Notes: generated by a model not told the origin, from the sequence alone. DNA of 45,337 nt from Gammaproteobacteria bacterium (GCA_037388465.1 JARRKE010000010.1:1-45337), one strand, 5' to 3'. Numbered from the stretch's first letter, positions 7,213-16,798 are shown. Translations and numbers: made by a program.

Positions 7213-9495
7213 TCAGAATTGGGTACCGATCGTAAACTGGAAACTCTGAGTATGATCACCCGGTTTCGCATTCAGCGCGCTGGCGAAACTGAAATTCAAC
7301 GGCCCGATCGGAGACAGCCAGATCAGCCCTATGCCGGCCGAGGTCCTGAGCTGGTTGAATTCGAAGTCCTTCGGTTTGGCGAATACGTTACCGGCATCGA
7401 AGAACGCGCTCATCCGCACAGAATCCAGTTTTTGGCTGAACGGGACCGGGAACAACAGCCCGGTACTAAAGGTGGTCCGCAGGTCGCCACCATAGGGATC
7501 TCCGTTCGAGTCCAGCGGGCCCAGGCTATTATCCTTGTAACCCCGCACCGTGCCTACACCACCGGCATAGTATTTTTCGAAAAACGGCAGCGTGGTCGTC
7601 TTGCCGTAGCCCTTGCCGTAGCCGATGTTGCCCTTGGCGAATAAGCTTGTTTTATCGCTTAGGGGATAATGGTAAGTATTGTATAAGCTTAACTTATAGT
7701 ATTCCAGGTCGCTGCCCGGCAGGGCGACGCTCAGGCCGGTCGTGCTCAGCAACCCGGAGTTGGCGAATACGGTACGGTTGCGGCTGTCGTGGGTGTAGCC
7801 CACGTTGATGAGGTATTCGTTGAATTCGTTGCCATTGGTACGCAGGTAATCCTGTACCTGGGTGGAGGCATTGGTACCGGTCTTGACCTTGGTGTTCTGC
7901 AAGCCCACGCCGAAGTTGAAGTTGTCAAACTCGGAAAGCGGGACGCCGTAGTTCAGATTGCCGCCGTAGCGGTCCGCGCTGTAGGTGGTCACGCCCGCGG
8001 CCGCGGCGTCGATCGTGCGGTAGTAGACGCTGAACCCGCGACTGATTCCGTTCAGGGTGTAATAGGGATTGGTGTACGACAGGCTGTAGACCGTGTTGAC
8101 CTTGCTGGTATTGACCGACACGGCGACGTTCTTGCCCGTTCCGCGGAAGTTGCCGAAGCTCAGGCTGGTGTTGAAGATCACGCCCTCGCTGTCGGAATAG
8201 CCGATGCCGGCGCTGAAGCTGCTGGCCAGCCGTTCCTTGACGTCGACGACCAGGTTGACGGCGTCGTCGCGGCCGGGAATGCGCACCGTCTTGACGTTGG
8301 CCGACTCGATGTAACTGAGGCGCTGCAGACGGGTCTTGGAGCGCTTGATCTGGGCGCGGTCGTACCAGGCGCCCTCCATCTGGCGCATCTCGCGGCGCAG
8401 CACCACGTCCTGGGTCTTGTAATTGCCATGGAAGGTGATGCGGTTCACGTACACCCGACGGCCGGGGTCCACGTACAGCGTGACGGCGACCGTCTTGTTC
8501 TTTTTGTCGATGGTCGGAATTGGGTTGACGGTGGCGAACGCGTAGCCGTAGTTGCCCAGCCGTTCCTCGATTTTTTCGATCAGGTCGTTGATCTTCTTGC
8601 GCGAGAAGATCTCACCGGGCTTGATGGTGGACATGGCCTGCAGTTCCTTGACCGGCACGATGGTATCGCCGGCAAAGCCCACCGAGCTGACGCGGTACTG
8701 ATCGCCCTCGTCCACGTTGATGGTAATGTAGATGTCCTTCTTGTCCGGCGTCAGCGAAACCTGGGTGGAATTGATATTGAAATTGATGAACCCGTGGTCG
8801 AGGTACAGCGACTTGATGCGTTCCAGGTCGCCGGCCAGTTTTTGCTTGGAATAGTCGTTGCTGCCGGTGATGAACGAGAACAGCGAGCCTTCGCTGGTTT
8901 CCAGTTCGTTCTTGATGTCGTCTTCGCTGTAGTAATGGTTGCCGACGATGTTGATGCGCTTGATTTTCGCGGTGGCGCCTTCGTGGATGTCGATGTCGAT
9001 GCTGACGCGGTTGCGCGGCAGGTCCTTGACGCTGGTCTTGATGCGCACGTCGTATTTGCCGCGCGACAGGTAAACCTGCTGCAGCTCCGATTTCAGGCGA
9101 TCGAGCACCGCACGATTGAAGGTGCGCCCGCGCGAAATCCCGACCTGCTTGAGCGATTCCTGCAGCTGTTTGGTTTCGATGAGCTTGTTGCCGTGGATCT
9201 TGATTTCGTCGATGGCCGGACGCTCGACGACCTTGATGACCAGCGAATCGTCCTGCTTCAGCAGTTCGATGTTCTTGAAGAAGCCGGTCTGATAAAGCGC
9301 ATCGATGATCTTGGTGCTCTGGCCGTCATAGGTATCCCCCACCTGAATCGGCAGATAGGAAAAGACGGTGCCGGCGCTGATGCGGTGTAAGCCTTCAATC
9401 TTGATGTCTTTGACCTGAAATCCGTCGGCCAGCGCTGGTGTAGACAGCAAAAGCAGGCCCATACAGACCAGGTCCGGTCGTATGCGATGACTCAT
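7213..9495 (-). CDS. bamA: Outer membrane assembly factor BamA (Omp85)
   Basis: BamA is the essential core of the beta-barrel assembly machine. After a signal peptide (cleavage near ALA|DGF) come five POTRA domains (about residues 25-420), each with the family's alternation of strands and helices, beginning FQVKDIKIEGLHRISAGTVFSYLPI. A 16-strand barrel follows. The L6-type motif VRGYKDNSLGP (near residue 635) and the terminal TIGTQF, ending in Phe as expected of an outer-membrane barrel, are present. At 760 aa the length is normal. Its ATG abuts the TAA of rseP with no spacer, so the two are likely co-translated. skp follows after 13 bases. Confidence 0.97.
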   Translation of the reverse strand: MSHRIRPDLVCMGLLLLSTPALADGFQVKDIKIEGLHRISAGTVFSYLPIQVGDTYDGQSTKIIDALYQTGFFKNIELLKQDDSLVIKVVERPAIDEIKIHGNKLIETKQLQESLKQVGISRGRTFNRAVLDRLKSELQQVYLSRGKYDVRIKTSVKDLPRNRVSIDIDIHEGATAKIKRINIVGNHYYSEDDIKNELETSEGSLFSFITGSNDYSKQKLAGDLERIKSLYLDHGFINFNINSTQVSLTPDKKDIYITINVDEGDQYRVSSVGFAGDTIVPVKELQAMSTIKPGEIFSRKKINDLIEKIEERLGNYGYAFATVNPIPTIDKKNKTVAVTLYVDPGRRVYVNRITFHGNYKTQDVVLRREMRQMEGAWYDRAQIKRSKTRLQRLSYIESANVKTVRIPGRDDAVNLVVDVKERLASSFSAGIGYSDSEGVIFNTSLSFGNFRGTGKNVAVSVNTSKVNTVYSLSYTNPYYTLNGISRGFSVYYRTIDAAAAGVTTYSADRYGGNLNYGVPLSEFDNFNFGVGLQNTKVKTGTNASTQVQDYLRTNGNEFNEYLINVGYTHDSRNRTVFANSGLLSTTGLSVALPGSDLEYYKLSLYNTYHYPLSDKTSLFAKGNIGYGKGYGKTTTLPFFEKYYAGGVGTVRGYKDNSLGPLDSNGDPYGGDLRTTFSTGLLFPVPFSQKLDSVRMSAFFDAGNVFAKPKDFEFNQLRTSAGIGLIWLSPIGPLNFSFASALNAKPGDHTQSFQFTIGTQF

Positions 9496-10854
9496 TTAGT
9501 GAAACAACCTGGATAAATCGTTGTAGAACGCCAGCACCATCAGCGCAGCGATAATAGCGAGCCCGATTCTTTGTCCCAAGGCCTCGGCCTCTTCGGAGAC
9601 CGGGCTGCCTTTTACGAATTCAATCAGGTAGTACAACAGATGGCCGCCATCGAGTACAGGGATTGGCAGCAAATTGAGCACTCCCAGGCTGACGCTGATC
9701 AGGGCCAGGAAAGACAAAAACGCCGAGATGCCGATGCTGGCCGAGATGCCGGCGTATTCCGCGATGGTGATCGGGCCGCTGATATTGCGGATGGACACGT
9801 CGCCCTTGAGAAGGTTCCAGAACATCTGCACGGTCAGCGACGACATTGCCCAGGTTCGGGTCAGGCCCGCGCCCAGGGCGTCCACCGGCCCCTTGCGCAC
9901 GATGGTCGACACCTCCTCGCGCATCGCCTGGGAAACGTAGGCGCCCACCTTGGCGCCGATGTAGCCTTCGACCTGGCCCTTGCGCTCGGCCTGCCCGGGC
10001 GTGATCGGCAGGGTCTGTCGTGCGCCGTCCCGCAGGATCAGCAGTTGCAGCGTCTTGTCCGGATTCTGGCGGATCACGTCGATGAAATGCGGCACGGACA
10101 CGGCCGGCCGGCCGTCGATCTCGAGCACGCGGTCGTCTTTTTTCAGGCCGGCCTTGGCCGCGGCACCGCCGGCCTCGACGCCGGCGATGTAAGGGTTGGC
10201 GGCGTAAAACGGCACCATGCCGAGATTCCGGATCAGATCGGTTTCGTGCTTGAGGGCGGTCTGGTCATTGAGCTTGAGGTCGATGCGGCGTTCCTGCGCT
10301 CCGTTGGCGACCTGCAGGGTGATGTCGTGCTGATCGACCACGGCCTGTAGCATCGCCAGGCGCGCCTCCTCCCAGGTCTCGACCGGATCCCCGTCGACAC
10401 TGCGGATGAGGTCGCCGGCCTGCAGACCGGTGACGGCGGCGGGCGTGCCGGGAACGACCGCACCGACATAGGGACGCACGCCCTGGACGCCGATGACGAA
10501 CATCAAGGCGTAGGCGGCGATGGCGAACAGGAAATTGAAAAACGGTCCGGCGAACACGACGGCAAACCGTTTCCACAGGACCTGGTTGTTGAACGCCAGC
10601 GGGCGTTCCGCCACCGGCACCTCCCCTTCCCTTTCGTCCAGCATCTTGACGTAACCGCCCAGGGGCACGGCCGACACGACGTACTCGACGTCATCCTTGC
10701 CGCGAATCGCGAACAGGGGCTTGCCGAAGCCGATCGAAAAACGCAGCACCTTGATGCCGAGTTTGCGGGCCACCCAGAAATGGCCGAATTCGTGCACCGA
10801 GACCAGGATCCCGATGGCGACGATAAAGGACAGGACGCTGATCAGAAAGCTCAT
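9496..10854 (-). CDS. rseP: RIP metalloprotease RseP
   Basis: RseP is the inner-membrane site-2 protease that cuts RseA after DegS, releasing sigma-E in envelope stress, and also clears signal-peptide remnants. The zinc site HEFGH is at residues 21-25 in the first transmembrane helix, and the third ligand is in LDGGHLLYY near residue 400. Two PDZ domains lie between (about 110-200 and 205-300, the second with IAGVEAGGAAAKAGLKKDDRVLEI). C-terminal helices complete the four-helix topology. Length 452 aa is typical. Its start overlaps the dxr stop by four bases (ATGA) and its stop abuts the bamA start. Confidence 0.97.
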   Translation of the reverse strand: MSFLISVLSFIVAIGILVSVHEFGHFWVARKLGIKVLRFSIGFGKPLFAIRGKDDVEYVVSAVPLGGYVKMLDEREGEVPVAERPLAFNNQVLWKRFAVVFAGPFFNFLFAIAAYALMFVIGVQGVRPYVGAVVPGTPAAVTGLQAGDLIRSVDGDPVETWEEARLAMLQAVVDQHDITLQVANGAQERRIDLKLNDQTALKHETDLIRNLGMVPFYAANPYIAGVEAGGAAAKAGLKKDDRVLEIDGRPAVSVPHFIDVIRQNPDKTLQLLILRDGARQTLPITPGQAERKGQVEGYIGAKVGAYVSQAMREEVSTIVRKGPVDALGAGLTRTWAMSSLTVQMFWNLLKGDVSIRNISGPITIAEYAGISASIGISAFLSFLALISVSLGVLNLLPIPVLDGGHLLYYLIEFVKGSPVSEEAEALGQRIGLAIIAALMVLAFYNDLSRLFH

Positions 10855-12053
10855 GCCCGCTCCAGGTGCCTGGCGACATCGACCGCGTGGGCGCGCGCCT
10901 GCGCATCGATCTCGAGGATGTGTTCGATGGAATCCGGCTTTTCCAGCGGCGTCTCGTCCAGCGTCTGTTCGATGACGCGCGGGATGTCGGTGAAACGCAG
11001 GCGCCGTTCGAGAAAGCTGTCGACGGCGATCTCGTTGGCGGCATTCAGAATGGCGGTGGCCGAATCGCCGCGCTGGAAGGCCTCGAAGGCCAGCGCCAGG
11101 CAGCGGAATTTTTCCATGTCCGGCTGGCGGAATTCGAGCTGGCCGAGGCTGAAGAAATCGAGCGGTTTCACGTTGGCTGCGATCCGGCCGGGCCAGCCCA
11201 GCGCATGGGCGATGGGGGTGCGCATGTCCGGCTGACCCATCTGGGCCAGGATGGAGCCGTCCACATAAGAGACCATGGAGTGGATGATGCTCTGCGGATG
11301 GATGACCACGGTGATGTCGTCGGGCGTGACGGAGAACAGCCAGCAGGCCTCGATGACCTCCAGTCCCTTGTTCATCATGGTGGCCGAATCGACGGAGATC
11401 TTGCGTCCCATCACCCAGTTCGGATGCGCGCAGGCATCCTCGGGCGTGACCGCTTCAAGTTTCTCCAGCGGTGTGTTCAGGAACGGTCCACCGGAGGCGG
11501 TCAGCAGCAGTTGATTGACGCCGGCGGCCTCGAGCCCGCCGGAAAAATCCGCCGGCAGGGATTGAAAGATGGCGTTGTGTTCGCTGTCGATGGGCAGGAG
11601 TTCGGCGGCGTGCTTGCCGACCTCGTCCATGAACAGCTGGCCGGACATGACCAGCGCCTCCTTGTTGGCGAGCAGGATGCGCTTGCCGGCCCGTGCCGCG
11701 GCCAGAGTGGGCGGCAGGCCGGCGGCACCGACGATGCCCGCCACCACGGTATGCACGTCCGGATGCTCCGCGAGCTGGCACAGGGCATCCTGGCCCGCGA
11801 GCACTTCGGTCGGCAGATCGTCGTCACGCAATCGCTGGCGCAGCTGCGCCGCCTTGTCCGGATCGGCCATCGCCGCCAGCGGGGGACGGTACCGGGCGCA
11901 CAGCTTATGCAGACCATCGACGTCGTTGTTGGCCGTCAGCGCAACGATATGAAAGCGGTCGGAGTGATTCGACAGCACGTCGAGGGTGTTGGCGCCGATG
12001 GTTCCGGTGGCGCCGAGAATGCAGATACCCTTGCTGTTGGCCTGATTCGCCAT
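10851..12053 (-). CDS. dxr: 1-deoxy-D-xylulose 5-phosphate reductoisomerase
   Basis: Dxr rearranges and reduces DXP to MEP, the committed step of the non-mevalonate isoprenoid pathway. The NADPH-binding GATGTIGANTLDV motif is at residues 14-26. Metal and substrate residues are in LLPIDSEHNAIFQ, LTASGGPF and SVDSATMMNKGLEVIEA. The 400 aa length is standard. The product supplies UppS immediately downstream of cdsA, IspD at 37 kb and the squalene enzymes at 28-30 kb. It follows cdsA after 19 bases and overlaps rseP by four bases. Confidence 0.97.
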   Translation of the reverse strand: MANQANSKGICILGATGTIGANTLDVLSNHSDRFHIVALTANNDVDGLHKLCARYRPPLAAMADPDKAAQLRQRLRDDDLPTEVLAGQDALCQLAEHPDVHTVVAGIVGAAGLPPTLAAARAGKRILLANKEALVMSGQLFMDEVGKHAAELLPIDSEHNAIFQSLPADFSGGLEAAGVNQLLLTASGGPFLNTPLEKLEAVTPEDACAHPNWVMGRKISVDSATMMNKGLEVIEACWLFSVTPDDITVVIHPQSIIHSMVSYVDGSILAQMGQPDMRTPIAHALGWPGRIAANVKPLDFFSLGQLEFRQPDMEKFRCLALAFEAFQRGDSATAILNAANEIAVDSFLERRLRFTDIPRVIEQTLDETPLEKPDSIEHILEIDAQARAHAVDVARHLERA

Positions 12054-12072
12054 ATAAACCCGGACCTCGAGA

Positions 12073-12873
12073 CTAATGCATGTAACGGAGACCGAGGGCG
12101 AATACCGGGGCGGCAGCGGTCAAGCTGTCGACCCGGTCCAGGATGCCTCCGTGCCCGGGTAGGATATGGCCACTGTCCTTGGCCCCCGCGGCCCGCTTGA
12201 GCAGGCTCTCGAACAAATCACCGAAGACGGAAACCACCACGACGAGCAACGAGAGCAGCACCAAGTATACCCCGTCGCCCAGGGGCAGCCCGAAGATTTT
12301 GCCGGCCGCAGCGGCCGCGACGCCGCTGAACAGCAGCGCGCCGAACAGGCCTTCGAGGGTCTTGCCCGGACTGAGCTCGGGAGCGAGCTTGCGCTTGCCG
12401 AAGGTCTTGCCGGAGAGATACGCGCCGGTGTCGGCCAGCGAGGTCAGCAGCACCAGATAGAACAGCCATTGCCAGCCCTGCTGGTGGATCCAGTAGATGC
12501 TGGCGAGCAGTACGGCGAGCACCGGCGGCCCGGCGGCCTTGAGCAGATAGTGCAGCGGCGAGGCGCCGTGCGGAACGTGGCGGATAAACGACAACAACAC
12601 GACGACGAACGTCCACCAGGCCGTACCCGCGTAGATGGCGACCAGATTCAGGGGGGCGAACCAGACGACGGCCGCGCAGGCCGCGGCGGTCAGTATCAGA
12701 TAGCCCGCGCGTGCGGCATTGTTCTGGATGCCGACCAGATTGGCCCATTCCCAACCGCCGACCAGCAGCATGATCAGCACCAGGACGGCCAGCAGTTCGC
12801 TGTTCACGAAGGCAATGGCGCCGAAGACGGCCAGCGCCAGAATCATCCCGGTAACCACACGTTGCTTAAACAC
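12073..12873 (-). CDS. cdsA: Phosphatidate cytidylyltransferase
   Basis: CdsA makes CDP-diacylglycerol from phosphatidate and CTP in the inner membrane. The 266 aa protein has about eight hydrophobic helices. The family signature near the C-terminus reads S-x-[LIVMF]-K-R-x4-KD-x-[GSA]-x2-[LIF]-[PG]-x-H-G-G; here it is SLLKRAAGAKDSGHILPGHGGILDRVDSL. The start is GTG at 12873 and lies eight bases inside the end of uppS, so the two are translationally coupled. No ATG that would preserve the first membrane helix is available. Confidence 0.95.
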   Translation of the reverse strand: MFKQRVVTGMILALAVFGAIAFVNSELLAVLVLIMLLVGGWEWANLVGIQNNAARAGYLILTAAACAAVVWFAPLNLVAIYAGTAWWTFVVVLLSFIRHVPHGASPLHYLLKAAGPPVLAVLLASIYWIHQQGWQWLFYLVLLTSLADTGAYLSGKTFGKRKLAPELSPGKTLEGLFGALLFSGVAAAAAGKIFGLPLGDGVYLVLLSLLVVVVSVFGDLFESLLKRAAGAKDSGHILPGHGGILDRVDSLTAAAPVFALGLRYMH

Positions 12874-13606
12874 GTCCGCCCACCTGTTCGGAGGTCATGC
12901 CGAAACGCCGCTGCCGGCGCGAGAAATCCGCCACGGCCTGGCCCAGCTCGGCTTCGCCGAAATCGGGCCACAGGGTGTCGGTGAAGTACAACTCTGCGTA
13001 CGCGAGCTGCCACAGCAGGAAGTTGCTGATGCGCTGTTCGCCGCCGGTACGGATGAACAGGTCCGGATCGGGCTGATCGGCCAGGGCCGTGAAACCCGCC
13101 AGCTGTTCCGGGGTGAGGGATTCGACCGGTTCGCCGCGTTCGATGGCGTCCTTTACGGCCAGCTGCGCCGCCTGGGCGATGTCCCAGCGTCCGCCGTAAT
13201 TGACGGCGATGTTGAGATACAGGCGACTCTGCCCGGCGGACTGTTCCTCGGCGCGCGCCATCTCCTGCTGAAGCTTTTCGTTCAGCGCCTCCCGCTCACC
13301 GATGAATTGCAGCCTAACGCCCTGCTCGACCAGTGCCTTGATTTCGCGTTTAAGCGCGCTCAAAAACAGCTCCATCAGCGCGCTGACCTCGCCGCTGGGA
13401 CGGCGCCAGTTCTCGCTGCTGAACGCAAACAGCGTCAGATGTTTGATCTCGAATTTAACGCACGCCTTGATGATGGCGCGGGCCGCTTCGACGCCCTTGC
13501 GGTGGCCGACGGTGCGCGGCAAATGCCGGGCCTGTGCCCAGCGGCCGTTGCCGTCCATCACGATTGCCACATGGGTAGGGATCTTATCTGCCCCGACTTC
13601 AGACAT
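12866..13606 (-). CDS. uppS: Di-trans,poly-cis-decaprenylcistransferase (undecaprenyl diphosphate synthase)
   Basis: UppS extends farnesyl diphosphate to undecaprenyl diphosphate, the lipid carrier for peptidoglycan and O-antigen. VAIVMDGNGRWA (catalytic Asp18) is followed by HRKGVEAAR, FAFSSENWRRP, and the C-terminal DLFIRTGGEQRISNFLLWQLAYAELYF, all diagnostic of cis-prenyltransferases. A GTG at 13609 immediately precedes the chosen ATG at 13606; either gives about 246 residues. Between frr and uppS there is a perfect 12-base palindrome (13612-13623), close enough to overlap the ribosome-binding region. Confidence 0.96.
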   Translation of the reverse strand: MSEVGADKIPTHVAIVMDGNGRWAQARHLPRTVGHRKGVEAARAIIKACVKFEIKHLTLFAFSSENWRRPSGEVSALMELFLSALKREIKALVEQGVRLQFIGEREALNEKLQQEMARAEEQSAGQSRLYLNIAVNYGGRWDIAQAAQLAVKDAIERGEPVESLTPEQLAGFTALADQPDPDLFIRTGGEQRISNFLLWQLAYAELYFTDTLWPDFGEAELGQAVADFSRRQRRFGMTSEQVGGRV

Positions 13607-13622
13607 CACGCACAGGGCCCTG

Positions 13623-14180
13623 TCAGATCTCCATCAATTCTTTTTCTTTGACATCCAGAATACCGTCGATTTCAGCGACGAACTGATCGGTCAGCTTCTG
13701 GATTTCGTCCGAGGCCCTGCGTTCGTCGTCTTCGGAGATTTCCTTTTCCTTCTGCAGGGTCTTGAAATCGGAATTCGCATCGCGCCGGATGTTGCGGATC
13801 GCGACACGGGCACTCTCGCCTTCGGCGCGCACGACCTTGACCAGTTCGCGGCGGCGCTCCTCGGTCAGCGGCGGCATGGGGACGCGAATGACGGTGCCGG
13901 CAGTCGCCGGATTCAGACCCAGATCGGAATTCATGATGGCCTTTTCAACGGCGGAGACCATCGGTTTTTCCCACGGCGTGACGGTCAGGGTGCGCGCGTC
14001 TTCCACATGGATGTTGGCGACCTGGCTGATCGGCACCTCGCTACCGTAGTATTCGACGGTCACGTGATCGAGGATGCTGGTATGCGCACGACCGGTACGG
14101 ATCTTTTTCAACTCCGCATGCAGCGATTCGACACTTTTCTGCATGCGTTGTTTGGCGTCTTTTTTAATGTCCTCAATCAT
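13623..14180 (-). CDS. frr: Ribosome recycling factor
   Basis: Frr, with EF-G, splits the post-termination ribosome. The protein has the exact family length of 185 aa. Typical segments are [34 protein letters not shown] (three-helix bundle plus hinge), [47 protein letters not shown], and a C-terminal helix of domain I. It starts three bases after the pyrH stop and is followed by uppS after 16 bases, as in Escherichia and Pseudomonas. Confidence 0.97.
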   Translation of the reverse strand: MIEDIKKDAKQRMQKSVESLHAELKKIRTGRAHTSILDHVTVEYYGSEVPISQVANIHVEDARTLTVTPWEKPMVSAVEKAIMNSDLGLNPATAGTVIRVPMPPLTEERRRELVKVVRAEGESARVAIRNIRRDANSDFKTLQKEKEISEDDERRASDEIQKLTDQFVAEIDGILDVKEKELMEI

Positions 14181-14183
14181 GAC

Positions 14184-14906
14184 TCAACCTCGAACAACCA
14201 ATGTACCGATATCCTCGCCGTGGACCACGCGTTTGAGGTCGCCGGGCTTGAAAATATTGAATATCCGCAGAGGGATGTTGTTGTCACGGCACATGACCAT
14301 GGCCGTGGCATCCATGACGCCGAGACGCTGTTGCAGCGCCTCGTCGTAGGTGATTCGCGAATAACGCTTCGCATCGGCATCCAACTTGGGGTCGGCGGTG
14401 TACACGCCGTCCACCTTGGTCGCCTTGAGCATCAGGTCGGCGTTGATCTCGCTGGCGCGCAGGCTGGCTGCGGTATCGGTCGTGAAATAAGGATTGCCGG
14501 TACCGGCCGCAAATACGACGATGCGCCCCTTTTCCAGATGACGTATGGCGCGGCGGCGGATGTAGTCCTCGCAGACCTGATTGATCTTGAGCGCCGACAT
14601 GACGCGGCAGAATCCGCCGATGCGCTCGATGGCGTCCTGCATCGCCAGCGCGTTGATGACCGTCGCGAGCATGCCCATTTGATCCCCCGTCACGCGGTCC
14701 ATACCGGCCTGCTGCGCGAGCCCCGCACCGCGGAAGATGTTGCCTCCCCCGATAACGATGGCGAGTTCGACCTTTTCGCGGCTGAGTTCGAGAATTTCCT
14801 CGCCGAGCCGGTTGATGATTTTCGGATCGATCCCGTACTCGAGATCGCCCATCAGGGCTTCGCCGCTTATCTTCAATAAAACGCGCTTGTATTGGGGTTT
14901 GCTCAT
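14184..14906 (-). CDS. pyrH: UMP kinase
   Basis: PyrH phosphorylates UMP to UDP. It belongs to the amino-acid kinase family and not to the NMP kinases. The N-terminus [15 protein letters not shown], the IGGGNIFRG loop, and the [19 protein letters not shown] nucleotide-binding region are all present. At 240 aa it is full length. It is separated from tsf by a strong hairpin terminator, so it is served either by read-through or by its own promoter; I see no convincing promoter in the 45 bases between the terminator and the ATG. Confidence 0.97.
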   Translation of the reverse strand: MSKPQYKRVLLKISGEALMGDLEYGIDPKIINRLGEEILELSREKVELAIVIGGGNIFRGAGLAQQAGMDRVTGDQMGMLATVINALAMQDAIERIGGFCRVMSALKINQVCEDYIRRRAIRHLEKGRIVVFAAGTGNPYFTTDTAASLRASEINADLMLKATKVDGVYTADPKLDADAKRYSRITYDEALQQRLGVMDATAMVMCRDNNIPLRIFNIFKPGDLKRVVHGEDIGTLVVRG

Positions 14907-14951
14907 GCTTGTCTGGAATCGGTCACCAACTTGTTGTTTTAAATTTCCGAC

Positions 14952-14981
14952 AAAAAAAGGGGGCTTGCAGGCCCCCTTTTT
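14952..14981 (-). terminator. Rho-independent terminator after rpsB-tsf
   Basis: On the minus strand, starting four bases after the tsf stop codon, a run of five A precedes a perfect six-pair stem GGGGGC/GCCCCC with a CTGCAA loop (14959-14976), followed by seven T. The A and T runs on both sides make it potentially bidirectional. It would end or attenuate the rpsB-tsf transcript before pyrH. Confidence 0.9.
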
Positions 14982-14984
14982 CGA

Positions 14985-15866
14985 TCAAGCCCCTTTGACC
15001 TGGGCCATGACCTCGTCTGCGAAGTTTTCCTGCTTCTTCTCTATTCCTTCGCCGACTTCGTAGCGGATGAATCTGATGACTTCCGCGCCCTTCTCGGACA
15101 GCAGCTTGCCGACGGTCTGGTCGGGGTTCTTGACGAACGGCTGTCCCACCAGGGTGATCTCGGCCAGGTACTTCTTGATGCGGCCGGTGATCATCTTTTC
15201 GACGATCTCGGCGGGCTTGCCGCTTTCTTCGGCCTGCGCCTTGAAGATCTGCTTTTCCTTCTCGACGAGATCGGCGGGCACCTGCTCCTCGCTGATGCAT
15301 ACCGGCCGGCTGGCGGCGATGTGCATGCAGATGTCCTTGGCCAGCTCCTGGTCGCCGCCCTTGAGGTCCACCACGACGCCGATACGGGTGCCGTGGGTAT
15401 AGACGCCCAGGTTGTCGCCCGCGGTTTCGAAACGTTGGAAACGGCGGATCTGGATGTTTTCGCCGATCTTGCTCACCAGTTCCTGGCGGGCGTCCTCCAC
15501 GCTCTGGCCGTTGGCCAGTTTGTGGCTGAGCAGCGCGTCCAGGTCGTCCATCGGGTGGTCGAGCAGCACCTGTGCGACGCTGTCGGTGAAGGACTCGAAG
15601 TTTTCGTCCTTGGCGACGAAATCGGTTTCGCAGTTGATCTCCACGATCACGGCCTTGGAACCGGCATCGTCGGTCTTGACCACGATCTTGCCTTCCGCGG
15701 CGATGCGGCCGGCCTTCTTGACGGCCTTGGCGGCGCCGGACTTGCGCATCAGTTCAATGGCGGCTTCGATATCGCCATTGGTTTCCGTCAGCGCCTTTTT
15801 GCATTCCATCATCCCCGCGCCGGTGCGCTCGCGGAGATCCTTGACCATTGCAGCTGTAATCGACAT
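14985..15866 (-). CDS. tsf: Elongation factor Ts
   Basis: EF-Ts is the guanine-nucleotide exchange factor of EF-Tu. It begins MSITAAMVKDLRERTGAGMMECKKAL (UBA-like N-terminal domain), then has the core region ETDFVAKDENF and, near the C-terminus, LVGQPFVKNPDQTVGKLL. Length 293 aa is normal. The ATG has a clear GGGAGG ribosome-binding site and lies 15 bases after the rpsB stop, forming the classic two-gene operon ended by a hairpin terminator. Confidence 0.98.
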   Translation of the reverse strand: MSITAAMVKDLRERTGAGMMECKKALTETNGDIEAAIELMRKSGAAKAVKKAGRIAAEGKIVVKTDDAGSKAVIVEINCETDFVAKDENFESFTDSVAQVLLDHPMDDLDALLSHKLANGQSVEDARQELVSKIGENIQIRRFQRFETAGDNLGVYTHGTRIGVVVDLKGGDQELAKDICMHIAASRPVCISEEQVPADLVEKEKQIFKAQAEESGKPAEIVEKMITGRIKKYLAEITLVGQPFVKNPDQTVGKLLSEKGAEVIRFIRYEVGEGIEKKQENFADEVMAQVKGA

Positions 15867-15881
15867 GTCGTCCTCCCGAAA

Positions 15882-16778
15882 TTATTCAGATTCGGCTTCG
15901 TTGGACGCCTCGGCGGCACCCTGCTCGGCCTCGGAAGACGCCTCGGTGTCTTCCGTCTTGGTCGCGGCCTTTTTCTTGGGGGCGGCCTTCTTGGTCGCAG
16001 CCTTCTTCTTCGGGGCGGCCTTTTTCTTGGGAGCGGCCTTGGGGGCCTCCTCGACCATCTCGACGTAGTCTTCGCCGGCCTGGGCCTGAGTCGACACGCT
16101 GTTTATGCCGTCGAGAATGCTGTCGGCCGCGGCCACGGTGTACAGCTGGATGGCGCGCATGGAGTCGTCGTTGCCCGGAATGACGTAATCGATGCCTTCA
16201 GAAGAGTTGTTGGTATCGACCACGCCGACCACCGGGATACCCAGCTTGTTCGCCTCGGAAACGGCGATGCGCTCGTAGCCGACGTCGATGATGAACAGGG
16301 CGTCGGGCAGCCCGTTCATGTCCTTGATGCCGCCCAGGCTCTTGTTCAGCTTGTCCAGCTCGCGGCGGCGCATCAGCACCTCTTTCTTGTTGAGGCGCTC
16401 AAAACCGCCTTCCTGAAGCATGGTTTCCAGCTCGTTCAGGCGGCGAATGGACTGCTTGACGGTCTTGAAGTTGGTCAGCATGCCGCCCAGCCAACGGTGG
16501 TTGACGTAGGGCATCTTGCAGCGTGCTGCCTCTTCGGCGATGGTGTCGCGGGCGGAACGCTTGGTGCCCACGAACATGATCTTGCCGCCGTTGGCGGCCA
16601 GTCGACCCAGGTAGTTCATGGCCTCGTTGAACAGAGGCAGGGTCTTTTCCAGGTTAACAATGTGGATTTTATTGCGTTCGCCGAAGATGAAAGGGGCCAT
16701 CTTCGGATTCCAGTAGCGGGTCTGGTGCCCGAAATGCACGCCAGCTTCGAGCATCTGGCGCATGGTTACGCTCGTCAT
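15882..16778 (-). CDS. rpsB: 30S ribosomal protein S2, with long charged tail
   Basis: S2 joins the back of the small subunit late in assembly and is needed to hold S1. The start [27 protein letters not shown] (ATG 16778, GAGGAA ribosome-binding site) matches the family. The body ends near residue 243. It is followed by about 55 extra residues: a Lys/Ala/Pro-rich stretch with AAPKKKA-type repeats (245-273, coding bases 15960-16046), then a Glu/Ser/Ala-rich acidic end (275-298). E. coli S2 has 241 residues, so the tail is an addition and not part of the conserved fold. Confidence 0.97.
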   Translation of the reverse strand: MTSVTMRQMLEAGVHFGHQTRYWNPKMAPFIFGERNKIHIVNLEKTLPLFNEAMNYLGRLAANGGKIMFVGTKRSARDTIAEEAARCKMPYVNHRWLGGMLTNFKTVKQSIRRLNELETMLQEGGFERLNKKEVLMRRRELDKLNKSLGGIKDMNGLPDALFIIDVGYERIAVSEANKLGIPVVGVVDTNNSSEGIDYVIPGNDDSMRAIQLYTVAAADSILDGINSVSTQAQAGEDYVEMVEEAPKAAPKKKAAPKKKAATKKAAPKKKAATKTEDTEASSEAEQGAAEASNEAESE

Positions 16779-16798
16779 GACAATATTCCTCGTTAGGG

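Noticed and set aside
7789-9390. 533-codon plus-strand frame antisense to bamA
   Set aside because: No recognisable motif and very biased composition (Val, Asp, Ala, Gly). bamA on the other strand is certain.
13302-14879. 525-codon plus-strand frame across uppS, frr and pyrH
   Set aside because: It spans three well-conserved genes in antisense and shows no family motif.
15960-16046. Lys-rich repeat of rpsB as a CRISPR-like or tandem-repeat element
   Set aside because: The repeats are short, imperfect and in frame with a protein tail. They are coding repeats.
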